Positions 8,865-17,946 of a stretch of DNA of 64,000 nucleotides are shown piece by piece. This DNA is from Nocardia caishijiensis NBRC 108228. GTDB lineage: Bacteria > Actinomycetota > Actinomycetes > Mycobacteriales > Mycobacteriaceae. Within the stretch, counting starts at the first letter, position 1, and the number at the start of each line of letters is the position of its first letter. Under the pieces are notes generated by a model. That model saw nothing but the letters and a program-made list of their open reading frames with translations. It had not been told where the DNA came from and searched no databases. The position numbers were made by a program, and so were the translations under genes. The stretch lies in NCBI RefSeq assembly GCF_001612825.1, contig NZ_BDBE01000006.1, positions 1 through 64,000 on the forward strand. The letters run 5' to 3'.

Positions 8865-9581
8865 GTGAGCGAGTCCACTGTGCGTATCGGGCTGGTGCTG
8901 CCCGATGTGATGGGTACCTACGGCGACGGCGGCAACGCGCTGGTGTTGCGTCAGCGGTTGCGGATGCGCGGGTACGACGCCGAGATCGTCGAGATCACCC
9001 TCGCCGACCCGGTCCCCGATTCGTTCGACATCTACACCCTCGGCGGTGCCGAGGATTCCGCGCAGCGCCTGGCGACCCGCCACCTGCAGCGTTATCCCGG
9101 CCTGCAACAGGCGGCCGCCAAGGGCGCACCCGTGCTCGCCATCTGCGCCGCGATCCAGGTGCTCGGCAACTGGTACGAGACCTCGGCGGGCGAAAAGGTC
9201 GACGGCGTGAGCCTTTTCGACGTCACCACCTCGCCCCAGGACACCCGCGCCATCGGTGAGGTGACGACCATGCCGCTGCTCGACGGGCTCTCCGCACCGC
9301 TCACCGGTTTCGAAAACCACCGTGGCGGAACCACTCTCGGCCCCGACGCCAAACCCCTCGCCCGTGTGACCCGTGGTGTCGGCAACGGCGTCGACGACGG
9401 CACGGAAGGCGTCGTCCAGGGCTCGGTCCTCGGCACCTACCTCCACGGCCCCGCCCTGGCCCGCAACCCCGAACTCGCCGACCACCTCATCGCCCGAGCC
9501 CTCGGCATCCCTGCCTCCGACCTCGCCCCCCTCGACCTCCCGGTCGTCGACCGCCTCCGCCGCGAACGCCTCCGCGCCTGA
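8865..9581 (+). CDS. gatD: Lipid II isoglutaminyl synthase, glutaminase subunit GatD
   Basis: The protein is 238 residues from a GTG preceded by AGAGGA; upstream in-frame ATGs lie inside the repeat region and lack this site. It is a class I (triad) glutamine amidotransferase of the CobB/CobQ-like group that supplies ammonia to MurT. The nucleophile is Cys94 in LAICAAIQVLG and the catalytic His194 lies in GTYLHG, both at the positions expected for GatD. GFENHRGG near residue 150 is also typical. It functions as a heterodimer with the upstream murT product, in the same transcription direction. The gene ends one base before the convergent VapC-like gene, with no obvious terminator. Confidence 0.93.
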   Translation: MSESTVRIGLVLPDVMGTYGDGGNALVLRQRLRMRGYDAEIVEITLADPVPDSFDIYTLGGAEDSAQRLATRHLQRYPGLQQAAAKGAPVLAICAAIQVLGNWYETSAGEKVDGVSLFDVTTSPQDTRAIGEVTTMPLLDGLSAPLTGFENHRGGTTLGPDAKPLARVTRGVGNGVDDGTEGVVQGSVLGTYLHGPALARNPELADHLIARALGIPASDLAPLDLPVVDRLRRERLRA

Positions 9582-9582
9582 A

Positions 9583-9957
9583 TCAGCACGGCAGTGCGGG
9601 TACCTCGTACTGCAAGCAGTAGGGGTCCCGGGTGACGAGCACCAGGTCTTCGCAGCGGGCCTGCGCGATGAGCATGCGGTCGAACGGGTCGCGGTGGATC
9701 AGGGGCAGGCGCGCCGCTTCGATGGCATGCCGAGCGTCGACCGGCAGTGGGAGGAATCCGCTGCCGACGACCCTTTCCGGCAGGTCAGGCGGGCCGACCA
9801 ACTTGCCCGATGCCTGTTTCATCGCGATCTCCCACACCGAGACCGAGCTGAGGTAGACGTCGGGGTCGTGATCCAGTCGTTCGCGCAGCTCGTTGTTCAG
9901 CGTTGGGTCGTCGGTGAGCCACCACAGGATCACGTGGGTATCGAGCAGCAGGCTCAT
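9583..9957 (-). CDS. PIN-domain ribonuclease toxin, VapC-like
   Basis: A 124-residue PIN protein. It starts with SLLLDTHVILWW, which carries the first active-site Asp. An acidic residue follows in SVSVWEIAMKQ, and the later pair appears in HRDPFDRMLIAQA and LVTRDP. These are the metal-binding acidic residues of PIN nucleases, and the HVILWW opening suggests the Sll0205-like subgroup. Its ATG overlaps the antitoxin stop (ATGA), so the two are translationally coupled. Together they form a type II toxin-antitoxin pair; VapC toxins usually cleave tRNA or rRNA. The specific target is unknown. Confidence 0.88.
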   Translation of the reverse strand: MSLLLDTHVILWWLTDDPTLNNELRERLDHDPDVYLSSVSVWEIAMKQASGKLVGPPDLPERVVGSGFLPLPVDARHAIEAARLPLIHRDPFDRMLIAQARCEDLVLVTRDPYCLQYEVPALPC

Positions 9958-10205
9958 GCGTCGAAGTCGCGCGCGATTTCGGCGTTCGTCGCCGCCGAAT
10001 CCCAATCCGATGCCAACTGAACCCGGCCGCGCAGCGAACCGCGCCCGGTCCGGTTCACCCGGCGTGTCAACGGCACTACCTTGGCAACCGGCGTCCCCGC
10101 CCGACTGATCACGATTTCCTCCCCCTGCTCCACCCGCTCGATGATGCGCGACAGGTTGGTCTTCGCGTCGTGAATATTGAACCGCTCCGCCGCGTGCCCA
10201 GCCAT
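9954..10205 (-). CDS. VapB/Phd-family antitoxin
   Basis: An 83-residue protein with a Phd/YefM-type N-terminus (FNIHDAKTNLSRIIERVEQG, then EIVISRAGTPVAKVVPL), which forms the DNA-binding dimer, and an acidic C-terminal tail (SAATNAEIARDFDA) that would thread into the toxin. A strong AAGGAGG ribosome site lies 7 nt before the ATG and is itself half of an inverted repeat, suggesting autorepression. It is the first gene of the pair and overlaps the toxin gene by 4 nt. Confidence 0.9.
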   Translation of the reverse strand: MAGHAAERFNIHDAKTNLSRIIERVEQGEEIVISRAGTPVAKVVPLTRRVNRTGRGSLRGRVQLASDWDSAATNAEIARDFDA

Positions 10206-10209
10206 AACG

Positions 10210-10226
10210 CCTCCTTAGCTAGGAGG
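10210..10226. promoter_or_regulatory. antitoxin operator overlapping the ribosome site
   Basis: CCTCCT-TAGCT-AGGAGG is a perfect inverted repeat with 6-bp arms. On the minus strand the arm nearer the gene is the Shine-Dalgarno sequence of the antitoxin. It could be a protein operator, or a hairpin that hides the ribosome site. Confidence 0.5.
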
Positions 10227-10256
10227 TTAGTCCGGTCACGGCTGCGGTGTCAACGG

Positions 10257-11114
10257 TCAGCCGACCGGGGCGACGTCGACCGAGACGTCGATGGTCGAGG
10301 TGGCGGCTTCGGTGTAGATGATGCCGCGCAGGGGGGCCACGTCCTGGTAGTCGCGGCCCCAGGCGAGGGTGGTGTAGCGCTCGTCGGGGAGTTGGTTGTT
10401 GGTCGGGTCGAAGGGGAGCCAGGTGGTCGGGGTCCAGACGGCGGTCCAGGCGTGGGTGGCGTCGGCGCCGATCATGCGTTCGCGGCCGGGTGGTGGGTCG
10501 GTGGCCAGGTAGCCGGAGACGTAGCGGGCGGCCAGGCCGTGGGAGCGCAGGCAGGCGGCGGCCAGGCGGGCGAAGTCCTGGCAGACGCCCTCACGGGCGG
10601 CGAAGACGTCGGCGACGCTGGTGCTCACGGTTGTTGAGCCGGTGCGGTAGTGGAAGTCGTGGTGGATGCGGGAATTGAGCTCGGTGACCGCCTCGATGAG
10701 CGGGCGGCCGGGGGTGAAGCTCCGCGCGGCATAGGCTGCGACGTCGGCGGTGATCTCGGGTGGGGTCAGGTCGAAGGTGAATTCGACGGCCAAGGGGCCG
10801 GTGCTCGCGGTCGGGCGGGCCTGCTCCCACGGGAGATCGGCGTCGGGCGGCGGGGGCGGGTCCACGTCGACGAGCGATTCGGCGGTCACCACCAGCCGCT
10901 GATGCGCCTGTGTCACATGGAAATAGGTGGTCGAGTTACCGTACACATCGGGACCGGCCGAGCGATCCGACGGGCCTGGCTCGATCTGGATGTCGTGGGC
11001 TAGCAAGCGCTGGCCGGGGAATTCGCGTGGCGTGAGATAGGCACGGCCGTAGGAGCTGCTCACCTCGTCGGAGTAGGCGTAGGTGGTGCGGTGCAGCACG
11101 CGGTAGGTACTCAT
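10257..11114 (-). CDS. Transglutaminase-like protein with bacterial N-terminal domain
   Basis: The protein is 285 residues from the ATG at 11114, which overlaps the stop of the upstream gene (ATGA). The N-terminal beta domain (YRVLHRTTYAYSDEVSSSYG) is the bacterial transglutaminase-like N-domain. The core follows with the catalytic Cys in REGVCQDFARLAAACLRS, His in DATHAWTAVW and Asp in FDPTNN. It resembles Rv2409c. It is co-transcribed with an ATP-grasp/alpha-E protein, a conserved partnership thought to make and process an unknown peptide-like product. The reaction (peptidase or amide exchange) is not established. Confidence 0.85.
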   Translation of the reverse strand: MSTYRVLHRTTYAYSDEVSSSYGRAYLTPREFPGQRLLAHDIQIEPGPSDRSAGPDVYGNSTTYFHVTQAHQRLVVTAESLVDVDPPPPPDADLPWEQARPTASTGPLAVEFTFDLTPPEITADVAAYAARSFTPGRPLIEAVTELNSRIHHDFHYRTGSTTVSTSVADVFAAREGVCQDFARLAAACLRSHGLAARYVSGYLATDPPPGRERMIGADATHAWTAVWTPTTWLPFDPTNNQLPDERYTTLAWGRDYQDVAPLRGIIYTEAATSTIDVSVDVAPVG

Positions 11115-13762
11115 CCGACAATCCTCGTGGTGCCCCACAAAGGTTGGAATCCTTGTGGCACAGTGAGTTTGGTCGTCTCGAACGATTCGGCCAGCTTGCG
11201 CAACCGCAAGTGCACCCCTTCCAGCAGTTCCACCAGTTCGGTGCGCACGCCGTCGTCGGCCTGTTCCAGCTCGGCGGGGTCGACCCGCCGCACCATCCGT
11301 TGCGCGTCGGCGAGCAATCGTTGCGAACGCGACGTACCCGAACTGCCCGGCAGCGCCTGGAAACCGACTTCGAGTCGGTCGAGTTGGTACACCAGCGAGC
11401 GGGGGTTGGCCGCGTCGAACAGCAGCAGCTCGGCCAGGGCGGCGATCTGCGGCGCCCCACGATGTCTACGCCGGTACATCACCGCCGACTCGGTGGCCGC
11501 GAGCACCGCGTCGAACAGCACCTGCTCCGCCTCCGGCGACTGCTCCCGCGCGAGCGTCGATTCGAGCAGGGCCGTCAGCGCGAGGCCGCGCTCGATCCGC
11601 TTGCCGATCTCCATCACCTGCCAACCGGTGTCGCGCACAAGGGATTCCGCCCCGATGCCCGACAGCGCGAGCAGGGCGGCCAGCGACTGCGAATGCACCG
11701 ACGACATCGCCGTCTCACCCTCGGCACCACGGAATTCGGCCAGCGCCCGATCCACCGCGCCGAGAATCATCCAGGTATCCCCCGACACCTGGTCGCGCAC
11801 AGCCCGAGCCGCCGCACCGTAATGCTCGATCGCATACGCCAACGACCCCGGCAACTGCCGTTGCCCGGTCAAGGCCGCCAGGTACCCGAACCCGTCCGGC
11901 GATGCCCCGACCACCGAGTTCGCACCGTCGGCGGATACCCGGGCGGATCGGTCGGCAGGACCGTCGGCCTCCGCGAGCACGGGGTGGTCGGTGCCCGTTG
12001 TCGTCGCCAGTGCCCGGAGCAGCACCGGCAGGGCCGCACCGCCTTCCATCCACGGGCGGTAGCGGTAGTCCTGGTAGACGTCGTGGGTGGCCGCCAATTG
12101 GCGCACCACCGATTCGGCTCGCTCGCCGTAGCGACCCATCCAGAACAGGTCGTTGAGGACGCGCGGGGAACTCACCGCCTCCACCACGGGAGCCACGCGC
12201 CGAACCCGCTCGTCGAGCTCGGCGGCGGCGGGGGCGGTCGCGGGAGCCGCACGCACCCAGACGTCCTTGGCGGCCACCTTGATCGCCACATGTCCCGGTT
12301 CACGCCGCAACCACTGCTGACCGAGCCCACCCGCCATCGCCGTATATCCACCTCGGCGCGCCAACGAGAACAACCGCATCCCCACCGGGGCGGGCGCCAA
12401 CCCGGACCGCTCCCGCACCGAAGGCGCGACGGAGAACTCGGCGGGTTCCTGACCGACCCACCGCCACGTCTCGGCCTCGATCCGCGCGGCGAGTTCCGTG
12501 CGCTCGGCGGCCGTGAGATTCGGCCCGAAGATCGCCGACCCGTCGACGGCCGAACGGATCACCAACTCATCGAGGTGCGAAACCAGATGGGCGCGTTCGG
12601 TTTCCGACCCGCCCCAATACGACGGCACACTGTCGAGCAACAGTTCCTCACCGAGCACCGTCCGCGCGATCCTCGGCAGGCAGACACTCAGCGCGGGTGA
12701 TTCGAGCAATCCGCTGCCGAGCGTATTGACCACCGTCACCGCGCCGCGCCGCAACACCTCGACCAACCCGACGACCCCGAGCCGCGAGTCCGGCCGCAGA
12801 TCGAGCGGATCGGCGAATTCCGCGTCGACGCGCCGCAGCACCACATCGACCCGTTCGAGACTGCCGAGCGAGCGCATCCACAGCGCACCGTCGCGCACGA
12901 CCAGATCGGCGCTCTCCACCAGCGGGAAACCGAGCGTCTGCGCCAGATAGGCCTGGTCGAAAGCGGTTTCGGACTGCGTACCCGGACTCAGCACCACCAC
13001 AACGGGTTCGGTGCCGTCGGCCGAGACGGGCGCCGCCTCGGCCAGCATCAACCGCATCGCCCGCGCGAACGGACTCAACGGCCGCGGCCCGGCGTGCTCG
13101 AACGACTCAGGAATGGCCGAGGCGACGACGCGGCGGTCGGCCAGCGCGTACCCGGCACCCGACGGCGCCTGCGCCCAGTCGGCGAGCACCCGGAAGTCAC
13201 CGTCGCCGAACCGGCTGATGTCGCAGGCGTGCAGGAACAGTTGATGGGTGCCGGGGACGGTGATGCCGTGCGCGGCCCGCACATACCCGGCATTGCCGAA
13301 CACGACTTCCGGCGGCAGCACACCGGAGCTGAGCAGCCTGCGCGGGCCGTACACATCGGTGAGCACCTCGTCGAGCACGCGCGAGCGCTGCACGAGACCC
13401 GCTTCCAGGCGGGTCCAGTCGTCGGCGGAGACCAGCAGTGGGATGGGGTCGAGCCGCCACGGCCTGGCATCGCCGTCGGGGCCGGTGTAGGTGACGCCGT
13501 CGTCCTCGATCTGCCTGCGCACCCGGTGGTCGATATCGGCCAGGCCCGCCACCCCGTGCTCGGCGAAGGCCGCCGACAGTTCGGCCCACATCGGCCGGAC
13601 CTGGTCCTGGTCGCCGACCAGCTCGTCGTAGAAGCCCCGGGTAGGTCGGCCGCATTCGTCGAACGGCGCCCCGGCCCGGCTCGCGGCCCGGTACCGGGCG
13701 AACTGCTCGGCCACCTGCGCCCGCACGCCCGGCGCGAGCCGCGCCTCATCGAGCTCGGTCAC
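11111..13762 (-). CDS. Circularly permuted ATP-grasp protein fused to an alpha-E domain
   Basis: The protein is 883 residues. Residues 1 to about 510 match the circularly permuted type 2 ATP-grasp family (DUF404/DUF407-like), with DIDHRVRRQIEDDGVTY, then FLHACDISRFGDGDFRVLAD and VVVLSPGTQSETAFDQAYL. Residues about 545-880 are the helical alpha-E domain (DUF403), opening with RVLNDLFWMGRYGERAES. In M. tuberculosis these are two proteins, Rv2411c and Rv2410c; here they are one chain. ATP-grasp enzymes ligate carboxylates to amines, so the operon with the transglutaminase probably builds a small peptide or modifies an amino group. The substrate is unknown. Confidence 0.85.
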   Translation of the reverse strand: MTELDEARLAPGVRAQVAEQFARYRAASRAGAPFDECGRPTRGFYDELVGDQDQVRPMWAELSAAFAEHGVAGLADIDHRVRRQIEDDGVTYTGPDGDARPWRLDPIPLLVSADDWTRLEAGLVQRSRVLDEVLTDVYGPRRLLSSGVLPPEVVFGNAGYVRAAHGITVPGTHQLFLHACDISRFGDGDFRVLADWAQAPSGAGYALADRRVVASAIPESFEHAGPRPLSPFARAMRLMLAEAAPVSADGTEPVVVVLSPGTQSETAFDQAYLAQTLGFPLVESADLVVRDGALWMRSLGSLERVDVVLRRVDAEFADPLDLRPDSRLGVVGLVEVLRRGAVTVVNTLGSGLLESPALSVCLPRIARTVLGEELLLDSVPSYWGGSETERAHLVSHLDELVIRSAVDGSAIFGPNLTAAERTELAARIEAETWRWVGQEPAEFSVAPSVRERSGLAPAPVGMRLFSLARRGGYTAMAGGLGQQWLRREPGHVAIKVAAKDVWVRAAPATAPAAAELDERVRRVAPVVEAVSSPRVLNDLFWMGRYGERAESVVRQLAATHDVYQDYRYRPWMEGGAALPVLLRALATTTGTDHPVLAEADGPADRSARVSADGANSVVGASPDGFGYLAALTGQRQLPGSLAYAIEHYGAAARAVRDQVSGDTWMILGAVDRALAEFRGAEGETAMSSVHSQSLAALLALSGIGAESLVRDTGWQVMEIGKRIERGLALTALLESTLAREQSPEAEQVLFDAVLAATESAVMYRRRHRGAPQIAALAELLLFDAANPRSLVYQLDRLEVGFQALPGSSGTSRSQRLLADAQRMVRRVDPAELEQADDGVRTELVELLEGVHLRLRKLAESFETTKLTVPQGFQPLWGTTRIVG

Positions 13763-13882
13763 AGTCCCTCCGTATCGTCGCCGGTCGACACACGCGCATC
13801 GGCCCCGATTCTCCCATCACCAACGTGTCGGACCACGCACCTCGGACCCGGCCGCCCACCGAGCCACCGCGAACCCGCAACG

Positions 13883-13888
13883 TAGGGT
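13883..13888 (+). promoter_or_regulatory. -10 box of a leaderless gene
   Basis: TAGGGT ends 7 nt before the GTG at 13896. No ribosome binding site is visible. Confidence 0.6.
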
Positions 13889-13895
13889 TGACCAG

Positions 13896-14531
13896 GTGAG
13901 CTACGACCACATCCTCCTGCCGTCCGGCGCCGCCTCCTCCCTCGACGAGATCGACGCCTACCTGACCGCGCAGGAAGGTCTGCCCGAGACCGACGCCATC
14001 GCCGAGATCGCGGCCGAACTCAACGCCCGCGACAGCGCGCTGCCGGAGGAGGACGCCTTTCTCAGCAGCCCGGTCAGTGGCCCGAGCGGCGACACCCTGT
14101 TCGTCCCGTCGCCGTACGACGCGATCGGCTTCGTCCGCAACCTGCTGTTCGATCTGGCCACCCCGCGCGGCTACGCCGTGTACGACCCGCAGCTGTCCTG
14201 GCTGATCGACCCCGCCGGGCACATCCCGGTCGCCGTCACCCACGGCGGCGCGGGCGAATTCCCGTATCTCACCGAGGAATTGGCGCACCGCTGGGTGGCC
14301 GGTCTGGCCGCGCCGAATCCATACCTGATCGTCGAACGCGGCGCCCAGGACTACATCCAGACCTACCGCGAACCCAACGGCCTCTACACCCTCGAATACC
14401 GCGACGGCTCGGCCGAACGGCACTTCGGGACGAAGCTCGGCATCGCCGCCGAGGTCGCCCGCGTCATCTGGGACTGGACCAACGGCAAAGCCGTCGCCGA
14501 CGCGGCGAACTGGGCCCGCGTCGAGCTCTAG
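13896..14531 (+). CDS. Conserved-looking hypothetical protein
   Basis: A 211-residue soluble protein without signal peptide or membrane helix. I do not recognise the family. It has an acidic, Ala/Glu-rich first third (residues 15-50), then [21 protein letters not shown], and a second half with [18 protein letters not shown] and [13 protein letters not shown] that could be a ligand-binding alpha/beta domain. The GTG start fits a leaderless transcript. Its stop codon shares CTAG with the recR stop on the other strand, so the genes converge with a 4-nt overlap. The -10/start pattern and G+C bias indicate a real gene. Confidence 0.75.
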   Translation: MSYDHILLPSGAASSLDEIDAYLTAQEGLPETDAIAEIAAELNARDSALPEEDAFLSSPVSGPSGDTLFVPSPYDAIGFVRNLLFDLATPRGYAVYDPQLSWLIDPAGHIPVAVTHGGAGEFPYLTEELAHRWVAGLAAPNPYLIVERGAQDYIQTYREPNGLYTLEYRDGSAERHFGTKLGIAAEVARVIWDWTNGKAVADAANWARVEL

Positions 14532-15136
14532 AGCGCGCGCCGACCCGACAGTGCCCGGCCGAGCGTCAGCTCGTCGGCGAACTCCAAGTCGCCGCCCATC
14601 GGCAGACCCGACGCCAACCGCGTCACCGTGAGACCGGGGAAGTCACGCAGCATGCGCACCAGGTAGGTGGCGGTCGCCTCGCCCTCGGTGTTCGGGTCGG
14701 TCGCGATGATGACCTCGCTCACGTCGACACCGTCGTCCTGATTGCCGATGCGGGTCAACAACTCCCGGATCCGCAACTGGTCGGGGCCGACGCCGCTGAG
14801 CGGGTCGAGCGCACCACCGAGCACGTGGTAGCGACCACGGAACTCGCGGGTGCGCTCGATCGCCTGCACATCTTTGGGTTCCTCGACCACACAGATCATG
14901 GTGCGGTCGCGGCGGGGGTCGGCGCAGATGCGGCACAGCTCGCCGTCGGCGACGGTGCCGCACGACACGCAGAACTGCACACCGTCGCGCACCTTCTGCA
15001 GCACGGCCTGCAACCGGTCGATCTCCGGCGGCTCCACCTGCAACAGGTGAAAAGCGATGCGCTGCGCGCTCTTCGGACCGACACCGGGCAGTTTGCCCAG
15101 CTCGTCGATCAGATCCTGAACCGGCCCCTCATACAT
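14528..15136 (-). CDS. recR: Recombination mediator protein RecR
   Basis: The protein is 202 residues, the usual RecR length. It has an N-terminal helix-hairpin-helix ([20 protein letters not shown]), a four-Cys zinc finger (CVSCG and CRIC, residues about 57-72) and a Toprim domain starting [14 protein letters not shown]. It ends in a Walker-B-like segment ([19 protein letters not shown]). RecR works with RecF and RecO to load RecA at single-strand gaps. The start overlaps the ybaB stop by one base (TGATG), as is usual for ybaB-recR operons. Confidence 0.96.
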   Translation of the reverse strand: MYEGPVQDLIDELGKLPGVGPKSAQRIAFHLLQVEPPEIDRLQAVLQKVRDGVQFCVSCGTVADGELCRICADPRRDRTMICVVEEPKDVQAIERTREFRGRYHVLGGALDPLSGVGPDQLRIRELLTRIGNQDDGVDVSEVIIATDPNTEGEATATYLVRMLRDFPGLTVTRLASGLPMGGDLEFADELTLGRALSGRRAL

Positions 15137-15477
15137 CAGAAATCAGGCAGACCGGGCATCGAACCGCCGAGGCCCTGCGACAGCGGGCCGAGCCGTTCGG
15201 CGGCGAGCTGCTGCGCGTTGGCCATCGCGTCGTTGATCGCGCCGATCACCAGATCCTGCAGACCGTCGACGTCGGTCGGGTCGACCACCTTGGGGTCGAT
15301 GGTGAGCGCGGTGATCTCGCCGCTCACCTTGATGGTGGCCTGCACGAGACCGCCACCGGCCTGCCCCTGCACCTCCGATTCGGCGAGCTCGGCCTGGGCC
15401 TGCATCACGGCCTGCTGCATCTGCTGGGCCTGGGCAAGCAGCGCTTGCATGTCGAACTGACCGTCACCGGGTTGCAC
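15136..15477 (-). CDS. YbaB/EbfC nucleoid-associated protein
   Basis: The protein is 113 residues from a GTG with ACAGGAG about 6 nt upstream. Longer in-frame extensions are Pro/Arg-rich and lack a ribosome site. The [19 protein letters not shown] helix, the [17 protein letters not shown] strands and the C-terminal [15 protein letters not shown] helix define the YbaB dimer fold, which binds DNA without strong sequence specificity. It is translationally coupled to recR. In most bacteria dnaX lies directly upstream; here dnaX is 18 kb away. Confidence 0.93.
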   Translation of the reverse strand: MQPGDGQFDMQALLAQAQQMQQAVMQAQAELAESEVQGQAGGGLVQATIKVSGEITALTIDPKVVDPTDVDGLQDLVIGAINDAMANAQQLAAERLGPLSQGLGGSMPGLPDF

Positions 15478-15690
15478 GAAGGCTCCTGTGTTGTCGGCGG
15501 CTGACGCCGCGGGTTTTCGGCCCCCGTGAGCCCGGCCGAAGACCGTGTGGTTCGTCGGGGTTGGGCTCGGGCCTTGTCCGGGTACCAGCCTAGTCGGGGA
15601 GCTCGGGCGGCGGTGTCTGGCCTTCGGCGTTGCGGACGGCCTACCATCGAGACAGGTCGGGCTATGGGTCGGCAACCCCTAGGAGATCGG

Positions 15691-16239
15691 ATGAATACCA
15701 TGCGTGCTCGTCTGGTGACCAGCTCGGTTCTGTGCGCGAGCCTGCTCGTTCTCGCCCCGGTCAGCGCGGCGGCCGATCCGCCGTCACCCGTCGCCGACTA
15801 CGGCGCCGGATGCGTACTCGACGCGGGCAACCGCGCGGCGACGATCGACTCGCTGCGGTTCCGGTGCAGCGTCGGTCAACAGGATCAGATCTACCGAGAC
15901 GCAGGCGCAGGCGCCGTGCCGATGGGCGTCACCAACGGCTGGGTGGTTCGTCCGCAACGGCTGGACGGCGTCGCGCAGGCCGTATGGATCGGCAAGGTGT
16001 TCCGCACCGGACCCGACGGCGGCACCCTCACCAACCGGGTCACCGGCGCCGGATTCGAAGCCTTCCCGGCCGACATCTACCGGGCACCCTCGATCCTCGA
16101 CGGTGGCCAGGCCTGGGCGCTGAACTATCCGAACCCGGTCTACGACGAGATCCGCGAGGTAACCCCCGGCGTCTGGCTCGGCTACTCCTGGTGGCGCGGC
16201 GGCGACCTCATCGCCACCTTCGTCCTCACCCCGGCCTGA
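15691..16239 (+). CDS. Secreted hypothetical protein
   Basis: The protein is 182 residues from an ATG with AGGAG 5 nt upstream. A Sec signal peptide (RARLVTSSVLCASLLVLAPVSAAA) ends near residue 29, giving a mature exported protein of about 150 residues with two cysteines that could pair. The mature part has VTNGWVVRPQRLDG and an aromatic C-terminus (VTPGVWLGYSWWRGGDLIATF). I do not recognise the family. In M. tuberculosis an amidase gene (Rv3717) occupies this position, but this protein shows no amidase motifs. Confidence 0.78.
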   Translation: MNTMRARLVTSSVLCASLLVLAPVSAAADPPSPVADYGAGCVLDAGNRAATIDSLRFRCSVGQQDQIYRDAGAGAVPMGVTNGWVVRPQRLDGVAQAVWIGKVFRTGPDGGTLTNRVTGAGFEAFPADIYRAPSILDGGQAWALNYPNPVYDEIREVTPGVWLGYSWWRGGDLIATFVLTPA

Positions 16240-16259
16240 TTCCCAGCTCATCCTCCGAA

Positions 16260-16646
16260 TCAGTCCTGCTCTGCGGCAATCTCGAACCGTGGATCGCGGG
16301 CACTCGTTATTTCGACCCGACCCCAATCCCCTTCCACATCATAAACGCCATTCCGTTCGATCAGGCAGTCAATATTCCCGAGATCTTCCGTCCCGGTGGC
16401 ATCGCGATATGCATGCGGCGACCTGGTGATCCAATGAACGTTTCGAATATTCCCGAATACCAGATCACCATTCCGATAGCAGTATTGCTCCCCCGGCCTC
16501 GGGTCGCGATAGTAAGGACTACCGGGCCTCACCACTGCTTCCAGCGAAAACCTGACCTCACTCGAATCTTCGAAGATCCCGACAACATAGCTGTCCTCCA
16601 GGTACAGATCGCCTAATTCGGGCATGTCGACATAGTTTCGAACCAT
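16260..16646 (-). CDS. Putative immunity protein for the adjacent WXG toxin
   Basis: The protein is 128 residues from an ATG that overlaps the toxin stop (TAATG). Another ATG four codons upstream is possible. It is small, soluble and acidic, rich in Tyr/Asp/Glu (LYLEDSYVVGIFEDSSEV, GEQYCYRNGDLVF, TEDLGNIDCLIERNG), without signal or membrane segment. Such an acidic protein encoded directly after a polymorphic toxin is the usual form of a cognate immunity protein. I cannot assign a named Imm family. The base composition is visibly lower in G+C than neighbouring genes. A housekeeping role is less likely given overlap with the toxin gene. Confidence 0.6.
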   Translation of the reverse strand: MVRNYVDMPELGDLYLEDSYVVGIFEDSSEVRFSLEAVVRPGSPYYRDPRPGEQYCYRNGDLVFGNIRNVHWITRSPHAYRDATGTEDLGNIDCLIERNGVYDVEGDWGRVEITSARDPRFEIAAEQD

Positions 16647-17944
16647 TACAGATCCCAATCAATTGGAGTGTGATTTCCTGGACTCTTACGCGTTACCGGA
16701 TTTCCTTCTGGATCAGTCCTTTGGCCCGATCCGTCGCGAAGCTCAACATGCGGGTTGCCACTTCCGGGCGCACGGCTGCTCCCGCTTTTGATCGTAACCC
16801 GAATCACCCCATTTTCATCTGTGTATTTTATTGGCCCGCCCTCGGTTTGAGACCTGGTCCAGCCCTGACTCTTTGCAAAATCCTCCAGCTCGCTAGCCTT
16901 TGGAGTGCGACCAGCGAATAGATCACCCAGCTGTTTAGGGTTCGGGCGCTTCGCCATCAATTTCGTCGTCAACGACGCTATTTCTTGAAGCTTGGCCTTA
17001 CGCGCGGCAAGCGCCTCAGGATTGCCACCGATCTTGCCAACGAATTTCGATGCTATCTTGATATCGATCGTGCGGTCGACGTACTTCTTGAGCTTGACTG
17101 CGAGTTTTCCAGCTTTGGCAGCAGTGACGGCCGCCGCGCCCATACCTGCAGTCAGGGCGCCGGCGACTATCGAGAGCACGACTGTCTCAGCTATCTCCTC
17201 GGCGAGGTCGCCCGCTAGATCTACTAGCAGCTGTCCCATTTTGGTACGGAAGGTGAGAATCGCATTGCGGTGGTCTCGACAACCCTGGGCGAGGTTGGAA
17301 TACAGATCCAGTACCGCACTGGCTGAGACCTTTAGTTCGCGTAGATGGTCATCGACATCGGCCAGCTCGGGCGCTGTTTCGGACTCGAACGATTCCGCGA
17401 GCCCGTCCAGCAATGTGGGAAGATTACCCGCACCGGACTGTGACGCGAACTTGGACCACACATCGGCCGCAGCCAGGAGTTTGTGCGGATCGCCGTCGGG
17501 CATCTCCAACCCGAACTGAGCCAGTGCATCCACCGCAAAGCCTACATCGTCGAACAGTCCACTACCGGGACCATCGGCCGCTGGAGGCGGGGCCTGACAA
17601 CCCAACCACAGCGGCTCGAAGGGCGTGGGCTCGACTGGCTCAGGGCGTCCGCCAGTTTCTTCATAGTCTGCATATGCCCAGGTGTATCCGAGTCGTTGCA
17701 GGATAGTCGCGTAGTTTCCCATCGCCGCGATCAGCGTATCGGTCGTCGACATGGCTTCGGCGACGGATGAGTCATAGCTGGTCGCCCAAGTTTTGGATTC
17801 ACCGCAGTTACCGCCCATCCCCGCGGATCCCGACAGGAGACCGATCTGCGCGTCGAAGACGCGCCGGAACTCGACTGCGTATGAGTACAGCGATGCTCCA
17901 GCGAGGGAGTAGACCAACGGATCGATCACAAGCTTCGTACCCAC
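16646..17944 (-). CDS. WXG/LXG-type polymorphic toxin with C-terminal predicted nuclease domain
   Basis: The protein is 432 residues from a GTG three bases after the upstream WXG100 stop. Residues 1 to about 90 are a helical WXG-like targeting region. Residues 95-125 are a Pro-rich linker. Residues 130-240 are helical. A hydrophobic Ala/Gly segment (VVLSIVAGALTAGMGAAAV) near residue 250 is typical of the pre-toxin stretch of type VII effectors. The last 75 residues form a compact cationic module with WTRSQTEGGPIKYTDENG, then GNPHVELRD, then DPEGNPVTRKSPGNHTPIDW. This style occurs in small secreted RNases of the BECR-fold type; the exact family and catalytic residues are not certain. The overlapping downstream gene is the likely immunity gene. 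Confidence 0.72.
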   Translation of the reverse strand: MGTKLVIDPLVYSLAGASLYSYAVEFRRVFDAQIGLLSGSAGMGGNCGESKTWATSYDSSVAEAMSTTDTLIAAMGNYATILQRLGYTWAYADYEETGGRPEPVEPTPFEPLWLGCQAPPPAADGPGSGLFDDVGFAVDALAQFGLEMPDGDPHKLLAAADVWSKFASQSGAGNLPTLLDGLAESFESETAPELADVDDHLRELKVSASAVLDLYSNLAQGCRDHRNAILTFRTKMGQLLVDLAGDLAEEIAETVVLSIVAGALTAGMGAAAVTAAKAGKLAVKLKKYVDRTIDIKIASKFVGKIGGNPEALAARKAKLQEIASLTTKLMAKRPNPKQLGDLFAGRTPKASELEDFAKSQGWTRSQTEGGPIKYTDENGVIRVTIKSGSSRAPGSGNPHVELRDGSGQRTDPEGNPVTRKSPGNHTPIDWDL

Positions 17945-17946
17945 GA

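Noticed and set aside
13896..14531. TNT-like NAD glycohydrolase toxin
   Set aside because: A first impression from the gene's small size and unknown family. None of the TNT active-site motifs is present and it has no WXG or targeting domain.
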